Shown piece by piece: positions 21,601 through 33,540 of a DNA stretch of 64,000 bases. This DNA is from Taenia hydatigena (Eukaryota > Platyhelminthes > Cestoda > Cyclophyllidea > Taeniidae), in the NCBI GenBank assembly GCA_036345935.2, contig JADWOT020001834.1, forward strand, positions 1-64,000, given 5' to 3'. The position numbers and the translations under genes are program-made. Below the pieces are notes generated by a model that ran no database searches, was not told the DNA's origin, and saw nothing but the letters and a program-made list of their open reading frames with translations. Every line of letters begins with the position of its first letter. Within the stretch, counting starts at the first letter, position 1.

Positions 21601-24274
21601 TTGATAAACCTATGTAGATCATGTTTGCAGACTGTAGGGGATCACTAGAAATAAAACCATTCTAAGATTATAATTTGGGCTTGGGGATGCACAAACTGTT
21701 GCCTACTAGGATCTAGCATTTTGGACATTTGTAAAGTCTTCATTTATCACAGATTTGCATTTTGCCTTAAGTAACGAAATCATACATAAAAGGATCTTTG
21801 GTTCTATTTGCATTGGAAATGATTATCTCCTGTTTTACTTCAACTGTGCTTTAATAAAAGCTATTTATCGAATTGTACCACTTGTGCAAATCGGCTACCC
21901 ATTGTGCTTACAATGACCTCTACGTAAAGCAAAGCATAATATCATTTTACTTTATATCCTTGTGCCACGAATATTTCCAACTAAATTTACACTTTTGGGC
22001 AAGATCCCAAGTTAGAAGGCAATGATTAGTCAACCTTCGCCAGACCGTTAATTACACAACCATGCCGATTTCTACTGCGTCCAATCAGTGCAGAGCAGCG
22101 AGCGCGTACTTGGCTCATTTGAGCCAATCACCTTCGAAGCTGTAGTCGGAAATAACGCAGCGTTGTGTGTTTTGGGCATCTTTGGATTTTGCAATACCCT
22201 TGTCTAACAATTATCGCAAACGTGTGCATTCGCAAAGTTCTCCACAATCAACTCGTAGTATAAATATCGCCTTCCGATAAGGCTCTGCAAAACTACTTAT
22301 CCTTTTAGAAATAACGAGCGCATGAGCTCAATTTCATGTGCAAAAATCCCTTTTAGTTGCTCCCTGACTTATTTGTCTTTCTAAAAAATACGCATGAATT
22401 TTAAATGAATTTCTATCTGATGAGTACGGAAATTCTTCTTTAGTTAGATTAACGCCGTTGCCTGGGCAACGAACTGGTTAAAAATGAGGCAATCCTAGTT
22501 TCTAAGTCTCCCATATGACGCATTGCTTAGGTCACTTTCCCAAATCAAGCATTTAAGCTTCTGTCTGTGCGTTCTCAATTGCTGATTCAAACAAACTTTT
22601 AAGTGCCTAAATCACATCTCCAGTGAGTTTCAGTACGAATAAGTCGCAATGGGAATTCGGTTCAATGCACTTTAAATGATTAGCAGTCGGTACACGCCAA
22701 TCAAGCAACTGAGTGAAGGTCATTGACCTCTAAAAAGTAAACCGTCCTCCACTCTCTGTAACTCCAAATCACTTCAACAGCACCCATCCAGTAAAAGGTG
22801 TTCACTCTGCTTACCCCTGAAGCAAACAATGCAGAGGTGGAAGATAGAATAGCTAAACTCATTACATGCATGCGGAACTGGATTCAAGGCAGTTTTTGAT
22901 GTCAACCTGACCGCACCTCCTCCGTATTCCGTCAGCTGTGAAAGCTGGTACCACGATGAGAGAAGGGAAAATAAAGATGCTAACACCTGGGTATTGCAAT
23001 ACCGTCTTTGAAATGAGGGATGTAGCAGAATCAACGTCGGTGGTTTCGATCTTTAATGCCATTCTTCCGAGTTGATGTCTGCGTGGTGATGGGACTCGGA
23101 CAGAAGTGGCTGAGACCAAGCCATTTGTAAGCGATTTACTTATGATTGACTTCAAAAATCATTAACTTCTCCTGCAAAATTGCGTTTCATTTTACCATCT
23201 CCTCGCCTTGTGGAAGTAAATGCAACCATTTCTCCTCCTGCGTTTCGTAGACTGATCAGTCTTTAGTTAGGCGTCTCAACTTTGATTCACTAATGCTAAA
23301 ACATGGTACTTCAGCGTTCGGTCACAGTTGCTATTATGCTAATAACAAATGCCAATGACGTTTTTCTCATTGACAAAATCCATGTAACTTGTTGCCGCCT
23401 CAAAATCGATACCACTGACTTGTATAGACTATGTTATTATAAGGTTGAAAAGTGCAAGAGGGTTTCTAACCGGATGTTCGACACTTAAGTCTTTTGCACT
23501 ATAAGATGAATTGGCTGATTCTGCTAAGTGATTTTGCTGAGTAAAAATGCAGAGCCTTCTATTTCCTCTTAACAGTGCCACAAGTTATTAAATTATGCAA
23601 CTTTAGAATCGTAAATTTGGAGACTCGGCGTAAACAGAATCTGCGCTGCTTACGAGGTGTGCCAACAATTATCTTAACTTGGCGATGTGCGCACGTGTCT
23701 GCTGGATGCTATTGAGGTCACCAGCCAGACAGGAGACAGATGATAGACTTCTGAGAGGGCGGCACGATATACAAATGCAAAGAGTGCGCGAGGAAAGCAC
23801 GGCCATTCTGTAGTTGTCCAGTGGGTATTTCGCGAGGACCATCTGAAAAGGAATCTGCGTGGAGCCTAATCCTGATCAAAAGGGGAGAGGAGGGGAAACA
23901 AGCACGTGAGCGAGAACACCATTGTCCAGGATGTTTGAAGATCAGCAATCAAGTGCAACTTTCGAAAAGTTGGGAAAAGTGTTTTGCCTTCGCAGGTATT
24001 TGAAGCACCGATCTTTAAATAAGGCGTGCCGGTCGCGATCATGTCAACATTTAGACTCATCGATTTCCACTTTGCTGAAAGGGTTCTGGAGACGTTAACC
24101 AAACTATTGGTCAAATAAATCTGTTCCTTGACGGTAAAATGAGCCAAAAATTCCGGATTAGACCGCTCACTGACGCCTTAGTTAGAGGAATTGGGACATC
24201 CACCATCGTGTATGACAGAAGAATTAAATCTTTGGTTATCTCATGGCAGACATTAAGGCATGAATGAGCACTTG
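18641..24274. other. Gene-poor stretch with purine-rich, weakly repeated text
   Basis: About 19400-20110 and 20370-20960 look like two strongly diverged copies of one unit. Both have a purine-rich GGAGA tract, then a TGCAAAGGAGGAGGAAAAGAA / TGTAAAGGAGGCGGAAGAAAA type block, then GAGAGTGCAATGG / AAGAGTGCAATGG. Overlapping minus-strand frames at 19402-19791 are pyrimidine-strand artefacts rich in Ser, Pro and Leu. Frames at 22862-23155 and 23866-24147 (minus) were not supported. No gene called. Confidence 0.45.
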
Positions 24275-26075
24275 ACACAAATAAATGTAATGACAGCATC
24301 TACTTACATGCAGATGCACATATTCTTATTTCACTCGTTTTGTTTGCACAGATGCACCAATGCGGAATCCCCATTTGTACTCAGAGGAGGGACAAAATCG
24401 CATGCTTAACAATTAGCCGTATCAGCTTTGTTACCGATCTCACAACAGCAAGGTAAACAAGCGACATCTACCTCACAAAAGGCGGACGGGACGGTCTCTG
24501 CTCTGGCTAAATCGCCAGTTATTTCAAGATTCACTTCTCCCTTATGCATTCCCTACAGAACGACTACAAAGGCAAACAAATCCAACCAAATCCTTCGCCA
24601 CTAAAACAGCTGGAAATTGATGAGGCTGTTTCAAAAGAATAGAATATCTTAGAGGCAATGCCTGTATGTTCCACACGCATTCCGAAATCAACCAGCTCTC
24701 CGAAGTCTGTACAACAACAGCCATCCTGCATCGACTTGTCTTTGTCTCCAAAGCAAGGTGGAAGCTCGGGCCAACCTCACACTACCACTACGATGCCGAA
24801 CTTCCCAACGCCAAACCCACTCCAATTTTACACCTCATCAGAGCTGAGTCAGCAGCTGCTGCAGCCACAGGTACAGCGACCGTTCTCACCACCAGGCACG
24901 TGTCAACAACTTCCGGCAAACTTCTCCTCAATTATAAAGCTCTTCCGTTTCCAGCAACTTGCTGCCGCCGCATCTATGCCTGATTCAGCAAGCTTCCTTA
25001 CACTGCCAACCGCAGAACAACTTCAGGTACGCCAGACAGTATCTGGGACACAAAGACAAGGCAGACACAAGGTTCTCTTTACTCCATACCAAATTGGTGA
25101 GACGATGAAATACTTTTACAAGGAAAACTACATCAATGTGCATGAACGCGAAGAATCGGTGCGTCGCATCAACTTGACGGGGACTCAGGCCGGTCAAGCA
25201 TTAAAGTGTTAAAAGAACATGTTTAAAAGACAGTCATTAGTGTGTATTGATCAAATGTCTACGATTGAGTCGTCAAAAAGGTCACAATTTTGACTCTTCT
25301 GTTAGGTGAAGATGTGGTTCCAGAATCAGCGCTACAAAACAAGAAGAGCCGGTGGGAAATTTCTAGCAATGAGACGTCTGTAGCACAGCCAATGGTTCTT
25401 GCCATGGAGAGAAGCGCCCCATCAACCGACTCGTGGGACAGCGGCTTCAGCTCCCAATCACAACACGAGCCCATCAAACAGCATCACCATTGGAGCAGGT
25501 CCCTTCAGGATAAGGTGGTGATATGCTGTTGAGGCACAAGCAGCAATTTCGGGCACTCAAGGATTTGCTCGATAGTAGACTTGGTTCTGAAACAGATCAA
25601 AAGCAGGATAGTGAAGACGAAGATGTCAAGAAGCTGGTAGAACTGCTAAAGCGAGCTATTGGCTTCCTCTATGAAGCGTCTGTAGGCTAAACTTGGCTGT
25701 CCTCCATTTAGTAGCTGCGACGTTGGTGTTTTATTGTTCCAACTGTATTGTGGCTCTCATAACATGCTTTGATGATAGCGACTTTGTGCACCTTAATTCT
25801 TCTTAAATAAGTAAACCGATGTCTTTTAAAGATGTTCTCATGGGAGCTATGCGTGAAGTTGAGAGTCACTAAAACGAGTTGTTTTGGAGGCGAGAGTTCA
25901 CACAGGTCGATGTATCACATGCATGAGGGATTACAACGCTTAACCTGTCGAAGCGGTCGACGGTGATGTCTATCAGAGTTAGGTCCATGTTCCATGTCAC
26001 TTTCAAGGCCCACAAATCAGATCACTTCCCGAAATCTCCTTTTGCATGGACGAAATGGCTTGATTGGTACTTGGA
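24275..26075 (+). repeat. Segmental duplication, copy 2 (partner 2185-4140)
   Basis: Begins in the equivalent of intron 1 (CTTGACACAAATAAATG at about 24273) and ends after GACGAAATGGCTTG near 26075. No counterpart of exon 1 was found upstream, so the copy was created without the N-terminal exon. Confidence 0.8.
24352..25690 (+). pseudogene. Decayed NK2-like homeobox copy 2
   Basis: Homologous to exons 2 and 3 of copy 1. Lesions: no exon 1; an in-frame TAG at 24414-24416 and another near 24640; a donor changed from CAG|GT to CAG|GC (25189-25190); a one-base loss just after the homeodomain, which brings a TAG at 25381-25383; and at least one further frame change. The homeodomain itself (about 25060-25188 plus 25306-25350) is readable, ends VKMWFQNQRYKTRR, and so has Gln50 and Tyr54. 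The longest ATG frame (24658-25212) ends in unspliced intron. A 57-codon open tail at 25520-25690 preserves the family C-terminus, including AIGFLYEAS. Confidence 0.75.
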
Positions 26076-26089
26076 ACTCAACGCCTCAT

Positions 26090-26450
26090 CACCTTAGCAT
26101 GGTTCCATTAGTATCCATCTGATTGCTGATGGCTTACAAGTGGTTACAATCTCTTCATTTTAGTAATTATGCTCTGAATCACGTCTTTGTTGAGACCTAT
26201 TCATCTGCAAAGCCGGAGTAAACGCACAGGCGTGCAAACGCATGCCTCGGATCATTGCACAACCCCGTCAGCGGTCCGGCCAATCAACACACAGCTACGG
26301 GTAGTGACTATGGGGCGGGTAGTCTGAAAGCATGCTCGAAGCAGTCGCGACAAGCACAAACAAAGGATGAATAACCGCAAGAGGATCTCTTGCACGAAGC
26401 CGTCCCTGTGCTCATTTGATCCAGTTTGCCCCACTTAAGAAGGATGGTCT
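26090..26450 (+). repeat. Diverged duplicate of 60380-60760
   Basis: Direct-orientation resemblance. Shared pieces: CTGATT-CT-ATGGCTTACA, AAACGCACAGGC-TGCAA, a GCGACA(A/T)AAGCA-like stretch and AAGAAGG-TGGTCT near the ends, in the same order. Strongly diverged. No reading frame is shared. Confidence 0.4.
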
Positions 26451-28754
26451 ACTTATAAGGGGTCAAATTGGATACACTTTTGGCAGACCTCTTTACATGT
26501 GAACTACTTTGCATTCAAAAGAGCGATGTCTAAATACACTGCATAATAGCGATGAGGGAGTGCGTTGTGTAGCAAGGTGGTCAAAATATCTTTTCCCTCA
26601 CTAGGAATATCCACCATTTAGTCTGCTCCAATCGCTCCAATGCGAACTCACCGATTTAGAAGGAAACAGAGCCACCTGCCCCTTTTTTTCTATTCCATAC
26701 ACACAAGATAATATTTTATTCTATAGTAATGGCTGCAGTGTATCAGGTCCTAGCTATTTAGTTAACATCACGTTCATTCCTTGGCATTCGCATACTTGGT
26801 GGCTAATAAATTGCCCTTAAGTTTAACTAACCTGCTTCGCCGTGCCGATCGCGGACGCACGGAGGCAAAGTGACCGGCGAAAAGCACAGTTGTCCAAGCC
26901 ACTTTCCCCTTTGCACCAGCAGTGTGCTTTTGTGCCTGCGATGGGAGAGATGGAGATTGTATCCGCTGCAACATCACAACGGTACATTCGTTTTTTTAAA
27001 TGTTTGTCAGAATTTTCCAATCATCACTAACTTATGCTTTTTGTAAATATCTAACTTGATAAAGTGAATGGTTGCAACATATGTGAGGCGAGGTGAATTC
27101 TTGTCATCCACTTTCATTGTCAGTACGAATTGACGTCACAAGGCATTCCATGAATGGTCACATGAGTAGTCTACAGGAAGATGCTTGCCTTACAGTTGGT
27201 AGGACTTGACATTAGCAAGAGAAGTGGAAAAATCCTGCTAGATAGACCTGTTGTCAACTAAATAGCTAGAGCATGCCAAAGCTATCGGGGCATGTCAACG
27301 TTGGGCGCTGCAACATTAGCATCATAAGTGTCTGCAAACTATGCGTAAAATATTCCAATTGAACTAGCCCAATGTCAAACTCTTAGCTATGAATGCTTTG
27401 TTAAGGGTAGTAACATCAGAATAAACTGACCGTCTTCACGATTATTGTTCTTGCATTTATTGGGAAAGGAAGCCTCCATTAACTGCTTGGGATTACGATA
27501 GACCTTCTCAAACCCTGACGACTTTCGCGATCCCTGAGGCTAATTTACGTCTGTGCGCCGGCATTGTAAGTTGCAAGATTTGCGACTTGACTTGTTTGAT
27601 GTGGATGATGCTGCAGGGCCTAACAATAATGAAGCAGCATAAACGTGTTAACATCATAAATCGCAGCAACGTGTGACTACCACAAGTCGCCTCCCCTCCT
27701 TCCCCATTCCTACGCGGTTGCAGACTCAAGGTTCTCCTCAGCCCATAATCCCACAATGCATTATTCTTATTAATCAGTCGCATTCTATGAAGTTGTTAAT
27801 ATTGCATGATCGAACGGATCACCTGGACCAGGCTGCGTGAGTTTGCATCATGGCACATAGAAGGTTGTTGAAAGATCTTCGTGTGCGTAGGTAGCATTCC
27901 TAATTACCACGCTCTCCTCCACGATCATATTGCACACGGTGATGGTAGCATTACCTAAGGTGCAGAAATCTTGCATCTACTTCAGCCATCTTCTTCACTG
28001 CACTTCCTCCAAAGAATGAACTGGAGGGCAAATCGAACGAATTTAGTGGCCCGAGATAGAGGCACTCCATCTGAATTGATACCTCCTTAAAAGTAGCATT
28101 TGTGCTGCGATTTGTATGAGTTCTAACAGCATCCTTCATACCAACTCTTTGACTCAATTGTGGAGAGCCGATATTGAATGAAGGATTGGTAATACAGCGC
28201 CACGATGTTAAACATTGACCTCCGTGGTCAAAAGCACTTGTTGAACGTCAATAAAAATGCAAATAAATCAAGGGGAATCAACACACTTCCATGCTTTTTG
28301 CAAGGACTGCTTCAAATTACTGTTCCGCTGACAACATAAATGCCATTTTAGCTGGCATTGTAGTAGCTCTTATGCTGCATTCTATGAGGGCTTCCATTAT
28401 TTCTCCAGTAAATCTTTTCCAACTCCACTTGCAATAGTTGTCAACCTGGTTAGCCCTCACTTTACAGAAAATAGCCGTAGTATTAACCAGTAGGGCATCA
28501 TGCACACGAGCAGATGCGTGCATTTTTACCAAAAGACTCACTACTGTCAGCACCGATGAGAGTGGCGCAAATGTGAGCCAGTGAATTTTAAATGCCAGCC
28601 AAAAGTTTTTAGACACGGCTGCTACTGATGCTCCTGACCATGGTGTGGGTGGTTGCCTGAGCCCTGACGAAGGACAAACAATTACAACGCTAAAAGTGCC
28701 TTTGTCTCACTTTCTATTGGCTCGTCGCATTTAAAACTCATCCACGACGTCGGG
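26451..28754. other. Intergenic stretch, no supported gene
   Basis: Frames at 26774-27030 overlap on both strands. Those at 27508-27783 and 28317-28616 (minus) are isolated. None has domain features, splice pairing or a partner elsewhere in the window. Confidence 0.5.
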
Positions 28755-29237
28755 TCAACATCGGAGGTACCATGAATAGATGAGCCGTAGATAGAGAATT
28801 CCTTCCAAGACACGAACATTTGGCTGAGTTACAAGCGTTGCATTGCTAGAAATTTTCCCACCGACCCTCTTTGTTTTGTAGCGCCGATTCTGGAACCACA
28901 TTTGAACCTAACAGGAAAGTCAAAGCATGACGAGTTTCGACAATTCAATCATTGACAATCAATCACAACATTCGATTAGCCGTCCACCAAACAAGTTCAT
29001 GTAATACTTTAAAGCTTAACCAACCTGAATTTCCGTCAAGTTGATGCAACACGCCAGTTCTCCATGTTCATTCATATTGAGGTAGTCTTTCTTTTTAAAG
29101 CATTTCATCGTTTCACCAATTCGGAATGGGGTAAAGGGAAACCTGCGTCTGTGTGAATAAACAAGAATAGAGGTGATAAATAAATAACCAGAGAATTTCA
29201 GTACCTTGTAAAGAAATCCTCTCAAAACAGCACCCAT
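28755..29237 (-). CDS. Homeobox-only NK2-like copy 3 fused to a repeat ORF
   Basis: Two exons on the minus strand: a 5' part from 29237 to 29025, and 28907 to 28755 ending in TGA. The intron has donor CAG|GTTGGT and acceptor CTGTTAG|G, at the same homeodomain 44/45 position as copy 1. The homeodomain is intact in frame and ends VQMWFQNRRYKTKR, with Gln50, Asn51 and the NK2-type Tyr54. Position 31 is His rather than Arg. Similarity to the other copies starts just before the homeodomain (about 29149) and stops about 17 codons after it, near QPNVR. Upstream, in the same frame, about 30 hydrophobic residues come from the repeat ORF also seen at 17221-17502 and 54100-54372. The junction text CACACAG|ACGCAGG also resembles a splice acceptor. 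No TN motif or normal N-terminus is present. Either a processed fragment of a pseudogene or an unusual homeodomain-only gene. Confidence 0.5.
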
Positions 29238-30345
29238 AACAGGTAGAAGGAAAGGCGGGACAAGACGCTGCTTGCGACGGCTGTCATACCCAGGTTCGCC
29301 TCACCGCCCGTGTACCACAGAACAGGCGGCGCATCGCGAAAAAAACACTCGTGTGACTAACACAAAGCCAGTTAACGTTACGACACTAGGGTGCAAACTG
29401 GACCACACCGCGCCTTTGTCCGTGTCTGCGTAGGGCTTATCAGCTCAACATCAAACGCTGTATTAAAAAAGAAATGCGACAAACGCTTCATATCGTCATG
29501 TTTGGGTGAGAAATTGGAGGCTCGCGTGCACCAAACACTTGCCCCTATACCTTGGGCATGCCTGTGCTAATGACACACCCCTCCTCATCCCACACTGTCT
29601 AATGCACACAACTCCACTACATCGGATACGCGCATGGCAGCACTAAGTCAATCAACATTATGTGTAAAAGACCAGCGAAGATGTGCGTGTGCTTCAGGCG
29701 GTAGAACCACAAGTGCTGTGTGTAAGGCAGCCGACATGGCCAAACATCCCATTCCTTTCCACGATGACTAACTCCTACCTTAACCATTGTTAGCAGCAAA
29801 AATGTACTCAAAAATGAAGTAATGCTCCTCGAAACGGGTCATAAGAGCGTCAGGGTGATACTTTATTGTCTCCAACAGTCAAATGTTCTGATGAAGATGA
29901 AGCGACTCTAACACGACCACTCACATCAGACGGGACTGCACAAACGTTCCAACGTCACACCTCATGCCGCTGAGGTGAAGCTGATGAAGACAACTAGGCG
30001 GGCAGGTCCACAGACTGCGAAATAGTGCACAGTTGCCTGTCCTGGAAGACGTCTACCAATTAGTGGCCATCAGGAATAATAACCTTGCTAACCCAAGGGC
30101 AACGCCACACCCATCGGCCGGCTATTTGCCGCAAGATAAAAACAGCCAAAGCCAAGACTAATTACTACTACGACTAAGGGGAAGGCGGCGAAGACCACAC
30201 CGAAACTACAGCAGGAGGAGCGAACAAATCGAGGCAATCAGTGGGTCGCCTTTTAAGCCATCACCGTGACAATACGTTGCCAATAAACACTTCATTCACA
30301 AGTATTTCAGAGGCAGGCATTCCAGGATGCTTCTCTTGACAATAG
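29150..30345 (+). repeat. Third partial copy of the inverted-repeat inner end
   Basis: Matches 17240-18640 in direct orientation and 53740-54375 inverted. Its left edge coincides with the homeobox fusion point. The reading frames seen in the arms are frameshifted here apart from the final hydrophobic piece. Confidence 0.7.
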
Positions 30346-30884
30346 CAAACGTGCACAGTTTGGTAGTTTATACAAGGAACACCAAACAGTCAAAGCAGCA
30401 TCCTTTCTCACGCCTTTTTGTTCTTTTTCAAAATAGCATCAGTAGAAAGGAACCCAAAAAATTGCTTGAAATCTGGTAAAATTTGAGCGCGCGTAAAAAT
30501 GGGCATTAAATTACGAGATGGTCCTCCTCAACTCCGCAAAACGATGCGAAGAGGTGAAGCAGCAGCAGGCTAATTAGAATGTACTAGCTTGATACAACTG
30601 TGTGTAATGCCATGCTACTGTTCCGAATTAGGAAATAAAAACACTTATTTGGAGGTGACAATTACAGCCCATTGTAAATGCCTACACGTGCAATGACTCA
30701 AATCGCCGTATATTACCTAGAAGCATGTGGTACACTCAATCCAGCAGCTACGAATTCAGCTTACTTTTTACCAAACGCAAACAAATTGTTACAATTAAAA
30801 TCATTCAAATGTACGTGTGTATTCATTAAAACCCACTAAACAAACTTCCTTGGTTAGGTTAGAAATGACAATGTAGGTACTAGA
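30346..30884. other. Unassigned spacer
   Basis: Not alignable with either arm by eye. No open frame of note. It separates two blocks that are otherwise colinear with 52185-54375 in reverse. Confidence 0.4.
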
Positions 30885-32150
30885 CGAACGCACACCAACC
30901 ACCCTTCCCAACGGAAAGCGAAAACAAGATGCGCAAGATGGACAAAGTCAGCCAGTGGCATGACCAGATGTCAATGAGCACATAAACTAGAACTAGCAAT
31001 ATTTAAAATATACCAGTGCAGGTTGAAAGCACTAAAACAACTGGTGGCTGAAAACAATTGCATCGCGTGGAATATAAGAGAGTCAGAAGAGACGCAGTTA
31101 GCCCTAAACCAGTGTTGGATTCCCATAGAACAGACAGTGACTATGGCCAATGCAAAACACTGCATCCTGCACTCAGGCGTCACACCCCTGCAAAGTGCAC
31201 AGACAGCAAATAGCGCGCATAAATAGAGGCTTACCAAATGTACACAAAAGGCGTTTGTACGCACCTATGAATCAGCAAGTCGCTTCCTCCATACATCCTC
31301 AATCATCACACTCGTTGGCGTCGCCTTTCCTGCCTACCACGTCACAAAGCAGGAGCCATGGCACAGCACCGTCTACACCCTACTTCGCGGCAGACTTCCA
31401 ACAGTTTCGACAAAATTCCATCAGCGAACGCTAATTGCCAAAACGCCCTTCAGCAGCGGCACAGCCTCAACGAAATACCTGTCCTTTGCAGAGTCGGAAG
31501 ATAATTGCTAATGTGCTGCTTCTTTTGTTTAGTCATTCCCCTTTTACGCGGTCAACTTCGATGTTTACGTCTACCCATCACCAGCGGCACCAAACACTCC
31601 ATTTGAAGAACATCCTCGAACCTGCAGGAACAAACTGAGATTCAAAGAAGAAATGCCATTCAAGACGACAGACTGACACACTGTGCGACGATGCAGTAGG
31701 ATGCACGTTGACGCCCCGACCGCAGCAGAGTCTTTACGACCTTGGCGTAGGCTTGTTCCGATCACGTCTAATAAAGTCACAGGAGACGACGTTCATTTCG
31801 TCAGTGGATAAGAAGGGACGGCACAGTAGCTACATCTGCACCCAATGAGCACGACGAATTCCACTGACACGATTACTGCAACAATTTGGAAAACGCAGCT
31901 GGCACATTGCATTTGTGAAGAGACTTCGAGGAAAGGATATATGACGAATTCATTAGAGCACAACACAGATCAAACGACTTCTAGGATGGAGGAGAGAGTA
32001 CGAGAGAAGTCAAACTCCAAATTCAGCACTTTTTCAGTGATCCCTTGGAGCTCACTAGATACACCACCACAGACAGGTACATTCTTGTCATCCTTAAGGT
32101 TTGGATCATCATTGACCTCACGTGAAGCCTAAAATGAAACAGTCTTTTTC
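30885..32150 (-). repeat. Inverted copy of block 52185-53465
   Basis: Reverse-complement match with 52185-53465. Landmarks: GTTCTATGGGAATCC, TTCCTGCAGNTTCGAGGA and CCACCACAGACAGGTAC. Identity looks near 75-85 percent. The copy carries in-frame stops and single-base losses relative to its partner in every candidate frame except the exon at 31970-32128. Confidence 0.75.
31970..32128 (-). CDS. Candidate duplicated exon (copy in 30885-32150)
   Basis: 53 codons to TGA, preceded on the minus strand by a strong acceptor (TTTCATTTTAG|GCT). The peptide contains DKNVPVCGG and LQGITEKVLNLEF and aligns without gaps for about 50 residues with the exon at 52205-52384. A possible donor follows LE (GAA|GTCGTT). 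Differences from its partner are not enriched at third codon positions (roughly a quarter of them), so constraint since duplication is not supported. Family unknown. Confidence 0.35.
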   Translation of the reverse strand, partial: ASREVNDDPNLKDDKNVPVCGGVSSELQGITEKVLNLEFDFSRTLSSILEVV

Positions 32151-32339
32151 TTCTTGAAATAAAAGAGCATATTCAACCAAAAGTGCCGCGATTAAAACAC
32201 TCAACGCGCCCACCATATCGGAAGACAATGTACCAAACACGACCGATGACCTGGAAATCTCACACCATACCGTTGTTGATACTGCTAAAGGTCTCAAAAC
32301 CTGACTACTACCTTAGACTAAAAGTGGTGTAAGTCTATG

Positions 32340-33540
32340 ATAAGATCTCACTCAACATGTACAGCATACACTGCCCCGTGGGAAAGCACTTACCAAGGTA
32401 CCGTTCTCTTCTCCCTTTCCTCTCGCCCACCCGTCCACCCGCCCGCCCGCCAGCCTGGCACCCACACACACCGCGCCCAGTCTTCCATGATGTTAAGATC
32501 CTCCTCCAAGCACACAGCCTGTCTGCTTATGCCCTGCGTGAAGGAAGGAAGAGCAAGGGGACTCTCAACAGCACTCATTGCTCCTCTAATAATCGCCCTA
32601 ACACCACAGCTGTCGCCGACGACAACGACGAGTTCAAAGGCCCTTGGTGTAATCGTAGTGGCTTCCCATGGATCGGCTTCCACGTCCACATTCTCCCTTG
32701 CCATTATTTCCACTGTCGACAACAACGATGCATGCTATTGTTGGCAGGCAGCCTAACGAGCCAGCGTCGCGAAAAATGGCAACGACGGCGGCGACGAGGC
32801 AGCCAGTGCTGCTCAGAGGCCCTCTATTACAACAAACAAATACTGTACTTACAAGTTTTGCGTACAAGAATGACACCCAGTGCTGCTCACTCAAGTCTCC
32901 ATCCCTGGCACATAATAACGCTCCAGAGGAGGTAAAAGTTCCCTTTCACCGTACTTTAAACCCGCAACCAATTGGGCACCATGTAAAGCCAAGTGCTTGG
33001 TAAGTTCTCCTCCTCGCCTTCCCTCCCACCAAATGAGGCCTAATTCACCACAACATTACTCCCTCCCTATTTAAATAATCCGCCGCCCACCTACCTACTT
33101 CAATCAATCCCCTCCACCCCATTGTTCGGCACAGCGAACGAAGGCGAAAAAGTGCTGCCATCCAACAAGCAAGGAACTCGTCAAATTTTCTTTCGCGAAC
33201 CTCACTCACAAAAAAGGGATCCCTATACACACACACGTTTACATAACTAAAAACGAGTTCTAGACGATCTTGAAAATATCTTTGCGAATAGACTTACATG
33301 CAACAAAAAACAGTAGACAGTAAGACAAGAAATACACACTTCGAGCTGCAAAATCGAAAAAAACACGCGCACCTGGATCCACAAAAAGGGCCACCTAGGG
33401 GAGGCTTTGAAAAAGGCTCTGGAACACATCTCCTTCTGCTCCTGCCCATCTTTCCAGTGTTGGCACAGTCACCAGCGCAACTCATCAACGTGACAATAGG
33501 CCCGCTCCCCGACCCATCACTGCTACACTCCTGCTAGTCT
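32340..33540. other. GC-richer block with overlapping open frames
   Basis: Compared with its neighbours this stretch is visibly GC-rich. It is open in several frames at once: 32337-32756 and 32357-32935 (plus), 32390-32725 and 32634-32894 (minus), then 33298-33537 (plus). Simultaneous openness is expected from composition, so no single frame is called. It contains CCCGCC/CCACCC-type low-complexity text at about 32425-32455. A promoter or CpG-rich first-exon region of a gene extending either way is possible. Confidence 0.3.

Noticed and set aside
22862..23155. 97-codon minus frame
   Set aside because: Overlapped by another open minus frame. No recognisable features or partner.
24100..24147. 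Minus-strand peptide AHFTVKEQ resembling the TN motif MSKFTVKKLL of homeobox exon 1
   Set aside because: Similarity is limited to about four residues, it lies in the wrong orientation for copy 2, and no Met or donor fits.
32357..32935. 192-codon plus frame, longest of its area
   Set aside because: Lies in GC-rich sequence that is open in at least four frames. Pro- and Arg-rich runs come from simple sequence.
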